Part shown: positions 1 to 5,045 of the stretch, piece after piece
How the letters are laid out: the number at the start of each line of letters is the position of its first letter
How positions within the stretch are numbered: the first letter of the stretch is position 1
NCBI GenBank assembly: GCA_050010115.1
Contig: JBEKLQ010000148.1
Span: forward strand, 1-8,926
Length of the DNA stretch: 8,926 bases
Direction: 5' to 3'
Source of the DNA: JAKACA01 sp050010115
Lineage (GTDB): Bacteria; Actinomycetota; Acidimicrobiia; Acidimicrobiales; Bog-793
Notes under the pieces: model-generated
Told to the model about the DNA's origin: nothing
The model's database searches: none
What the model saw: only the letters and a program-made list of their open reading frames with translations
Made by a program: the position numbers and the translations under genes

Positions 1-366
1 CGCAGCACCCGACGCTGAGCGCTCAGCTGTGGACGAACCGTGGCCGGAGCTTGCTTAGCCCGTGGTCAACTCCTCAGGGGTGGCGCTCCTCGGCAGTTCA
101 GACCCTTTTGTGAACACCTCACCGCGTTGTCGAATTCACAACGTTCTCGCTGTTCAGCACCCTGATTCCTTGTCCGGTCGCTCGACAACCTTGAGGGCCT
201 TACTCCAACCCTCTGGCGAGCAGCGGCGCAGGCCGTGGGCAGTGTCCAGGTCCCGGCGTACTGGGGCACCCTCGGACCTGATCGGCATCGACACATCCTG
301 GGGTGACGCGGCTCGACATCCGACACCTACGGGATGGCCCGAGTTCTCATTGAAGCGAGGTGTTCC
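1..366. other. Gene-free stretch downstream of the permease
   Basis: I see no credible gene here. Open frames exist on both strands, but their translations are rich in Arg, Ser and Pro, show no domain or membrane pattern, and overlap each other, as expected of chance frames in GC-rich DNA. The stretch lies 3' of the minus-strand permease and could hold its terminator, but I found no convincing stem followed by a T-run. The window edge truncates whatever lies further left. Confidence 0.5.
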
Positions 367-1476
367 TCACGCGTCCCGAGTCGCCATCCGCCATGCGCCG
401 AGTACCGTCCAACCCACCAGCCAGGCCGCGATCACTAAGACCGCCACCGTTGTCGACTCCGGCAGCAAATACGACGAGTCTCGAAGCCCAGCGGGTCCGT
501 TCACGATCCCGTAGTTGATACCAATCCCAGTCGGTTCGAAATGGGCCACAGCCAGTTCGATGACCAGCAGTCGCTGAAGGTTGATCAGGTGGGGAATCTG
601 AATCTTGGTCGACAATAGGAACGGTCGGAAGATGATCTGGTACACGATCATCAAGAGAATCGGGACCATTCGCTGCCCCATCAGAGACGCAAACCCGAGA
701 CCGAAGACGAACGCGATGATCACCTCGAGCTCGAGCCACAGTCCCGCCCTGATCATCACGCCATAGGGCGGCGAGTTGTAGGTCACAGCGTAGGTCGGAT
801 AGTTCTGCTCGGCCTGTCGCTCGGCCAGCGCCCTGGCCAGCGGGGTGTTTGGCTCAGGTTCGTTCTCCGGGCATGGCCCGTTGTAGGGGAAGTCGCAGAT
901 GATCAGATTCGGATGATCGGCGGCCCAGGTTTCGTATCGATGGAGGGAGAGGCCGAGGGGCACGGTGGTGCCCTGGAAGTCGAAACTGGACGGCGCGGAG
1001 AAGACGCAGACCGTGCAGATGATGGTGAATGCGACGGCCACCATGGGGATGATGATGGCCAAGCCCGCCGGGATGCGGGCCAGGTAGAGCGCCACTCTCG
1101 AGCGTCCGGTCACCACCAGCTGCGTGAACATCCCGTCGGCGAGGTCGGAGCAACCTGCGGTGGCTCCCAAGGTCATGGCGGCGATGAACCCGAAGATGTA
1201 GAGCACGCCGGCGATGAGCGAGGTGAACACGTCGAACCCACCAGCCGGCCCGTACGACTGCGGCACGAAGACGTGCAGCAACAGCTTAATGACGAGGAAG
1301 AGTGTCGGGAGCCCGATCGTCAATGCGATCAGCGTGATCATGAGTCCCCGACGCTTGCGCAGCTCCATGAACCTGGTTGCGATCATGGCGCGGTTGGGGA
1401 TCCATGATCCTCGGCCGTCATGCCCCGAATCGACCGTTGCCGGACCCGGTGTTCCCACGTCAGGCGCGGTCACCAC
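367..1476 (-). CDS. ABC-2 type transporter permease
   Basis: This is a 369-aa integral membrane protein, probably the permease half of an ABC-2 type exporter, which would pair with a separate cytoplasmic ATPase to move an unknown substrate out of the cell. The first 30 residues are hydrophilic, followed by a basic patch (RFMELRKRRG, about 35-44). Hydrophobic segments follow at about 45-71, 84-107 and 137-160. A long polar loop (about 160-240) with two Cys and several Pro then precedes further hydrophobic segments at about 243-265, 268-290 and 343-362. Six spans with one large outer loop suit the ABC-2 fold. The start used is GTG at 1476. A second GTG follows directly, and Met31 (MIATRF) just before the basic patch is a plausible later start. 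No ATP-binding gene lies next to it on either side, which is unusual. Substrate unknown. Confidence 0.75.
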   Translation of the reverse strand: MVTAPDVGTPGPATVDSGHDGRGSWIPNRAMIATRFMELRKRRGLMITLIALTIGLPTLFLVIKLLLHVFVPQSYGPAGGFDVFTSLIAGVLYIFGFIAAMTLGATAGCSDLADGMFTQLVVTGRSRVALYLARIPAGLAIIIPMVAVAFTIICTVCVFSAPSSFDFQGTTVPLGLSLHRYETWAADHPNLIICDFPYNGPCPENEPEPNTPLARALAERQAEQNYPTYAVTYNSPPYGVMIRAGLWLELEVIIAFVFGLGFASLMGQRMVPILLMIVYQIIFRPFLLSTKIQIPHLINLQRLLVIELAVAHFEPTGIGINYGIVNGPAGLRDSSYLLPESTTVAVLVIAAWLVGWTVLGAWRMATRDA

Positions 1477-1837
1477 TCCGAGTCGCCTAACCGCCTGGTC
1501 ACCTTTCGAGATGATGGCTGAGGCCCTGAGTCCGAGTTCGACGTGACATTGGGCACCTCACCCAGCCTTCCACAGCGGTGCCGGATCCTGTCGCTTCTCG
1601 CCTTCCCTCGGAAGAGTCCGAAGCTGTCCTCGAGGGATGCTGTCCATACTGGACCGCCTGCTTGTGCGCCCCCTCTAGAGTGAACAGGCCGCATTCGACT
1701 GCGGGATACCGCTCGGTGAGCGACTTGAGGCGGGCTGCCCAGTTGTGCCGTTACGGGGGCATGCACTCAACAGGTGTGGTCGGGGTCTCTCCGACTCCAG
1801 CGCTGAGCCGACTCTGGGTTGGGGTCAGTCGCGTACT
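1477..1837. other. Intergenic stretch between permease and HTH protein
   Basis: About 360 bases without a convincing gene. Open frames here lack recognisable domains and look like chance frames. The 5' side of the permease normally holds a partner ATPase gene in such operons, and none is present. A short imperfect stem (GTCGG...CCGAC, near 1780-1796) lies about 40 bases past the end of the HTH gene, but it has no T-run and I do not call it a terminator. Confidence 0.4.
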
Positions 1838-2227
1838 TCAGCCGCGGCGCAGTTGGACGCCGAGAGGCCGAAGTGCCCGACGAACGGTCTCCTCGCTAAC
1901 CCCGAATCTGAGTGCAAGGGGCGGCGCAGGGTGGCCGTTCTCGTAGAGCTCGGCGGCATGGCGCACCTGTTCAGCGGAGAGCTTGTCCACGCCTCTCGGG
2001 CGCTCGATGCCGTTGCGATCGAGGTGAGCATAGACAGTTGTGCGGTTGACGACGTGGGCGACGACGAGGTCATCCACGCTGGCGCCGCTCACGTAATCCT
2101 CGACGAGACGCGCAACCTCGTCCTGTCGGAGTCGCCTTTGATGCTGAGCCGGAGGCTCGGTTTCTGTTTCGATCATGTTACGATGAGTAGAAGGCAGGAG
2201 AAGTTCCCCCAGGTCACCCCAGGTCAA
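1838..2227 (-). CDS. Small protein of two helix-turn-helix units
   Basis: A 129-aa (from TTG at 2227) or 112-aa (from ATG at 2176) protein made almost entirely of two similar DNA-binding units. The first spans about residues 33-76 (DEVARLVEDYVSGASVDDL...NRTTVYAHLDRNGI), the second about 84-127 (AEQVRHAAELYENG...GVSEETVRRALRPLGV). Each has the helix-turn-helix pattern seen in the C-terminal parts of resolvases/invertases and in orphan HTH proteins of actinobacteria that often sit beside serine recombinases. There is no catalytic domain, so it presumably only binds DNA. The start is uncertain: neither candidate has a clear ribosome binding site. The longer start would translate through the tandem 10-bp repeat at 2207-2226. 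The outer transposon has inserted about 130 bases upstream (minus strand), so any partner gene or promoter further upstream has been separated from it. Confidence 0.7.
   Translation of the reverse strand: MTWGDLGELLLPSTHRNMIETETEPPAQHQRRLRQDEVARLVEDYVSGASVDDLVVAHVVNRTTVYAHLDRNGIERPRGVDKLSAEQVRHAAELYENGHPAPPLALRFGVSEETVRRALRPLGVQLRRG
2207..2226. repeat. Tandem 10-bp direct repeat at the HTH gene start
   Basis: CCCCAGGTCA occurs twice back to back on the plus strand (2207-2216 and 2217-2226). On the minus strand it reads TGACCTGGGG twice and overlaps the upstream TTG start of the double-HTH gene. A protein with two HTH units next to a doubled sequence suggests a possible autoregulatory site, but this is inference. 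Confidence 0.45.
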
Positions 2228-2238
2228 CGGGCCAGGAG

Positions 2239-2356
2239 GGGTTCGAACATAGTCTCATCACCTCCACTCCGTTGTAGGAATCACAACGTATGCCCTGGTA
2301 GATGGTTGTTTCTCGCGACCGTTCGCCGACTGAGGCAAATGGCGATGTTCGAACCC
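2239..2356. repeat. 12-bp perfect inverted repeat flanking the transposon insertion
   Basis: GGGTTCGAACAT at 2239-2250 has its exact reverse complement ATGTTCGAACCC at 2345-2356. Each arm contains the palindrome GTTCGAAC. The right arm ends at the base immediately before the outer transposon's left terminus (2357). The sequence resembles a tRNA T-arm (GGTTCGAA), but the flanking bases do not pair, so no tRNA is called. The arms may be binding sites of a recombination or regulatory protein, or a preferred insertion target. Confidence 0.6.
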
Positions 2357-2372
2357 TGTTACCGGCGTGACT
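2357..2372 (+). repeat. Left terminal inverted repeat of the outer transposon
   Basis: TGTTACCGGCGTGACT, matching the inverted right end at 12 of 16 positions. It is identical through TGTT, CCGGC, and the GA that follows two bases later. Confidence 0.7.
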
Positions 2373-2416
2373 TCCTGAGAACAACGGAGGTCTGATCGGC
2401 GCGGATCTTTGAGGAC

Positions 2417-2577
2417 GGCGTCCTCTTCGGCAATGTGCTTGGGGACGGCGCCGCAGCGAGGCGAGTGTCGATTCGGCAATGAACGTGAGCTCGACGAACC
2501 GCGCGGCCGGCGAGTTTCGCGTTGGCGACCAGCTTGAGTCCGGCGTCGCGCAGCGGCGAGTTTCCGCTTTGGCAACG
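2417..2577 (+). repeat. Subterminal repeat array (about four copies, 46-49 bp apart)
   Basis: Four degenerate copies of a two-part motif, a GGCGAGT-type block followed about 9-14 bases later by a TTSGGCRA-type block. First blocks: GGCG at 2417, GGCGAGTGTC at 2460, GGCGAGTTTC at 2509, GGCGAGTTTC at 2555. Second blocks: TTCGGCAATG at 2426, TTCGGCAATG at 2472, TTGGCGACC at 2522, TTGGCAACG at 2569. The GGC cores of the second blocks are spaced 46, 49 and 47 bp. The first copy is the most degenerate. Arrays of this type at the ends of Mu/Tn7-like transposons bind the DDE transposase (MuA, TnsB). Similar TTCGGC motifs occur inverted at the right end. Confidence 0.65.
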
Positions 2578-2633
2578 AGAGTTTGAGGGCGCCCCCGCGC
2601 CGCGGCGAGGATCGCGTCGATCACTGGACGCGA

Positions 2634-2680
2634 TGCACCCCTCCCGCTTCGAGTTAGACGCCGTGGCAGGGAGGGGTGCA
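2634..2680. repeat. 12-bp perfect inverted repeat before the first transposon gene
   Basis: TGCACCCCTCCC (2634-2645) and GGGAGGGGTGCA (2669-2680) are exact reverse complements separated by 23 bases. The repeat lies 17 bases upstream of the ATG at 2698. It could form an mRNA hairpin in the 5' leader, act as an operator for the HTH protein that follows, or be an extra transposase site. There is no T-run after it on either strand, so a normal terminator is unlikely. Confidence 0.6.
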
Positions 2681-2697
2681 GAAGGGCGGTTAGCCCG

Positions 2698-3291
2698 ATG
2701 GCCATCGTATGGCCCTGCACGATGACTCCGCACGATTACGCCGCCGCCGGCCGTGAAGTCGAGGTCCCGCGGCCCGACTGCCCGAGATGCTCGGCGACGA
2801 TGAGCTTCTGGGGCTTCTACACCCGCCCGCTTCGGATCGGCGAGGAGATCCGTCTTCTCATGCGACGGGCACGCTGCAGGCACTGCCGGACCTCACATGC
2901 GCTCCTGCCCGATTTCGTCGTGCTCGGCCGCCTCGACGGCATCGAGGTGATCGGGGCCGGCATCGAAGAGATGGCAGACGGCGCCACGACGATGGCGGCG
3001 GCAGAAAGGACCGGCGTCCCGTACACGACGGCCCGCGACTGGCGGCGGCGGTTCGCCTCCCGGGCGAGGTTGCTGGCGGTCGGGTTCCTCGCCGCCACGG
3101 TCGCCCTCGGGGATCCGGCACCCCGCCTGCCCGCCGGCGCTGTCGAGATCGCACTGTGTGCTGTCGAGGCTGTCGCCCGCGCCGCACGGCGACGCCTCGG
3201 GGTCGATGGTGATGACTGGCGCATCGCCAATCGCATCGTCGGCGGGCACCTGCTGTCGACCAACAGCGATCCACCCTGGATCGCGAGCTGA
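2698..3291 (+). CDS. Zinc-ribbon/HTH transposon protein (DUF6431-like)
   Basis: A 197-aa protein, the first gene of the outer transposon. Its N-terminal half has a CxxC...CxxC zinc ribbon (C28/C31 and C60/C63, within CPRC and CRHC) wrapped around basic residues. Residues about 97-120 (TTMAAAERTGVPYTTARDWRRRF) look like a helix-turn-helix. The last 70 residues are Ala/Arg-rich with no motif I recognise. The pattern matches my recollection of DUF6431 proteins found beside DDE transposase and ExeA-like ATPase genes in actinobacteria. That assignment is from memory, not a search. A role in DNA binding, for example target choice or end recognition, is inference. The start may be ATG 2698, with a weak purine-rich AGAAGG upstream, or ATG 2722 (M9). 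The transposase gene begins 56 bases after its stop on the same strand, consistent with an operon. Confidence 0.7.
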   Translation: MAIVWPCTMTPHDYAAAGREVEVPRPDCPRCSATMSFWGFYTRPLRIGEEIRLLMRRARCRHCRTSHALLPDFVVLGRLDGIEVIGAGIEEMADGATTMAAAERTGVPYTTARDWRRRFASRARLLAVGFLAATVALGDPAPRLPAGAVEIALCAVEAVARAARRRLGVDGDDWRIANRIVGGHLLSTNSDPPWIAS

Positions 3292-3333
3292 GGCTCGCCT
3301 TTGATCTCCTCGGCCGCCACTGGGCGGTGTGAG

Positions 3334-3338
3334 AGGAG
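3334..3338 (+). promoter_or_regulatory. Ribosome binding site of the transposase
   Basis: AGGAG lies 9 bases before the ATG at 3348, within GAGAGGAGAAAAGGACC. It supports that start over alternatives. A short CCGCC-ACTG-GGCGG hairpin (3314-3327) sits just upstream. Confidence 0.75.
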
Positions 3339-3347
3339 AAAAGGACC

Positions 3348-4724
3348 ATGACGAACGACGACGAGGAGCTCGTCGCCCTCTTCCGCTACTCGGTGATCTC
3401 AGAGGCGGTGGGGACGCGCCGGTCGCCTGCAGAGCGCGGCCTCATCGTGCGGGCGTTGGCGTCGCGCAGTTGGACGACGCCGAAGGGAGAGGAGCATCAC
3501 TACTCCCGCAGCACCATCGACCGCTGGATCGCCGACTACCACCGCGACGGCCTGGCCGGACTGCGGCCGGTGCCCCGCGCCGACAAGGGCAGGGGAAGGG
3601 TGAGCCCCGAGCTCATGGCCGAGGCCGTGCGTCTCCGTCGTGCGGTCCCGACGCGGTCGGCCGCTCAGATCGCCGACATCATCGCCCGAGCCCACGGCGT
3701 GATCCTCTCCGAGCGCACCATGCGCGATCACCTCGCCCGCTCGGGTGTGAGCCGCAGAGCCCTCACTGGCGAGCCGGCTCGTGCCTTCGGTCGATTCGAG
3801 GCCTCCCGCCGGAACGAGATCTGGATCGGCGACGTCCTTATCGGCCCCTTCGTCCCCTACCCACGCCGGGCGGGCTCGCGCCGGGCCAAGCTCTTCGTGC
3901 TCGTGGACGACTACTCGCGCCTGTTGGTGCACGGCCGGTGGATGGAGGAGGAGAACACCCGCGCCGGCCAAGACGTGCTCCGCTCTGCCATATCTCGCCG
4001 TGGGGTGCCTGAGATTTTGTACTTTGACAACGGCGGCAGCTACAGGTCGTCCCAGCTGGAGAGGACCTGTGCGGTGCTCGGTGTGCACCTCGTGCATTCG
4101 AAGCCCTACTCGCCGGCTGGGCGTGGAAAGCAGGAGCGGCTCAATCGCTACATCCGTGAGCGCTTCCTCGCAGAGGCAGAGGCTGCCGGCATCTCGAGCT
4201 TCGAGGAGCTGAACGACGCCTTCATGGCATGGGCCGAGCAGGTGGCCAACACGAGGGTGCACGCCGAGACAAAGACGACGCCGATCGCCCGCTTCCTCGC
4301 CGACGGGCCGCCGGAGCGTCCCGATCCCGCCACGGTCCGCGAGGCCTTCAGGTGGTCGCTCTCTCGCCGGGTGACAAAGACCGCCACGGTCTCGGTGCTC
4401 GCCAACCGCTACGCCGTCGACCCGGCCCTTGTCGGTCGCTACGTCGAGCTCAGATTCGACCCCGAGGACATGGGCGTGATCGACGTCTTCTACGAAGGGG
4501 TGCCGGTCGGCCAGGCCGTCCCGTTCGTGATCGGTCGCCACGTGCACCCGGCGGTCCCGCAGGCGCAGCCTCCTGAGCCACAACCAGATGAGGGCCCCGG
4601 CATCGATTACCTCGGGCTCGTCCGCCTCGCCGAGGAACAAGCCCAAGGCGGCGGCCAGATCGCATATAGAGAGGTACCGCTGCCGGGCTTCTCGGCCGAT
4701 GACACCGAGAGCGGGGCGCTATGA
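3348..4724 (+). CDS. DDE transposase (rve/Mu/TniA-like)
   Basis: A 458-aa integrase-fold transposase that would cut and join the ends of the outer transposon. The N-terminal 140 residues contain two HTH-like units: about 28-72 (AERGLIVRALAS...YSRSTIDRWIADYHRDGLAGL) and about 86-132 (SPELMAEAVRLRR...SERTMRDHLARSG). These are typical end-binding domains. The catalytic core follows, with D162 (IWIGDVL), D227 (FDNGGSYRS) and E263 (GRGKQERLNRYIRERF). The D227-E263 gap has 35 residues between them, the classical D,D(35)E arrangement. A beta-barrel-like C-terminal part (about 335-400, TVSVLANRYAVDP...YVELRFDPED) is seen in Mu C/TniA/IS481 relatives. The last 50 residues are acidic and Pro-rich and could contact the ATPase. 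Its TGA overlaps the ATG of the ATPase gene (ATGA, 4721-4724), a sign of translational coupling. The gene appears intact. Confidence 0.92.
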   Translation: MTNDDEELVALFRYSVISEAVGTRRSPAERGLIVRALASRSWTTPKGEEHHYSRSTIDRWIADYHRDGLAGLRPVPRADKGRGRVSPELMAEAVRLRRAVPTRSAAQIADIIARAHGVILSERTMRDHLARSGVSRRALTGEPARAFGRFEASRRNEIWIGDVLIGPFVPYPRRAGSRRAKLFVLVDDYSRLLVHGRWMEEENTRAGQDVLRSAISRRGVPEILYFDNGGSYRSSQLERTCAVLGVHLVHSKPYSPAGRGKQERLNRYIRERFLAEAEAAGISSFEELNDAFMAWAEQVANTRVHAETKTTPIARFLADGPPERPDPATVREAFRWSLSRRVTKTATVSVLANRYAVDPALVGRYVELRFDPEDMGVIDVFYEGVPVGQAVPFVIGRHVHPAVPQAQPPEPQPDEGPGIDYLGLVRLAEEQAQGGGQIAYREVPLPGFSADDTESGAL

Positions 4725-4903
4725 GCGCGCCGGCAGGTCTGTGGGCCAGCCATTTCGGCTTCACTCGCACGCCATTTTCGAAGTCCGTGCCCGCCGACAA
4801 GCTCTTTCAGCGTTCGGCTCACGGCGAGGCGGTCGCCCGCATCCAGTACTGCATCGCCGAGTCCGCCCTCGGGGTGATCACGGGCGATGTCGGGCCTGGT
4901 TGA
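4721..4903 (+). pseudogene. 5' part of interrupted ExeA/TniB-like AAA ATPase
   Basis: The first 58 codons of an AAA ATPase that would work with the DDE transposase, as TnsC, MuB, TniB and IstB do in target selection and transposase activation. The start ATG is inside the transposase stop codon. The sequence opens with HFGFTRTPFSK and runs to VITGDVG, the beginning of the Walker A loop. It then enters foreign DNA, reads Pro-Gly and stops at TGA (4901-4903), giving a 60-aa product with no complete nucleotide-binding site. The remaining gene resumes at 8133. Joining 4721-4893 with 8133-8781 gives 822 bases, an exact 274 codons including the stop, with no frameshift. Confidence 0.9.
4888..4893 (+). 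repeat. Left recombination core (attL) of the serine-recombinase element
   Basis: TGTCGG, identical to 8127-8132. To its left is ATPase coding sequence, to its right the element. From the symmetric ACTGC/GCAGT half-sites (4905-4909 and 8109-8113), each placed 19 bases out from a central GT, I predict strand exchange at GT (4889-4890 here, 8128-8129 at the other end). Serine integrases cut with a two-base stagger, which fits a short shared core. Confidence 0.75.
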
Positions 4904-5000
4904 CACTGCGCATTCCTTTCGTTTGTCTTCTCATTGGGTCCAGATGAGGGCCTAAGTTCCTTGTAATTGCTGGTGTTTGTCGACGTATCGACTGTCGCAG

Positions 5001-5023
5001 CCAGGACGACCGGCGCGTCCTGG
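5001..5023 (-). terminator. Hairpin downstream of the recombinase gene
   Basis: CCAGGACG (5001-5008) and CGTCCTGG (5016-5023) are exact reverse complements around a 7-base loop. The hairpin begins 22 bases past the recombinase stop codon (TAG at 5048-5046, minus strand). The stem is GC-rich but no T-run follows on the minus strand, so it is a possible terminator or 3'-end stabilising hairpin rather than a classical one. The rest of 4904-5045 has no gene I can support. Confidence 0.4.
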
Positions 5024-5045
5024 ACCGTGTGAGACTGACAACGTC

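Noticed and set aside
62..514. Open frames on both strands in the first 500 bases
   Set aside because: Low-complexity Arg/Ser/Pro translations, overlapping the permease 3' end, with no motifs.
2239..2260. Possible tRNA T-arm (GGTTCGAAC)
   Set aside because: Bases around the TTCGAAC loop do not pair on either strand, and no acceptor or anticodon arm is present.
1745..2395. Plus-strand open frame of 216 codons across the double-HTH gene
   Set aside because: The minus-strand frame has a repeated HTH pattern, while this frame has none and crosses the transposon boundary at 2357.
3314..3327. CCGCC-ACTG-GGCGG hairpin as a terminator between zinc-ribbon and transposase genes
   Set aside because: Only five pairs and no T-run. 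It sits directly before a strong ribosome site, so co-transcription of the two genes is more likely.
3399..4646. Long minus-strand open frame (415 codons) opposite the DDE transposase
   Set aside because: It is the antisense shadow of a clear transposase with all catalytic residues. Its translation is His/Arg/Gly-rich and domain-free.
4900..4933. Perfect -35 box TTGACA with TTGTCT 17 bases later, just inside the inner element's left end
   Set aside because: The -10 match is poor, and transcription would run toward the 3' end of the recombinase rather than any gene.
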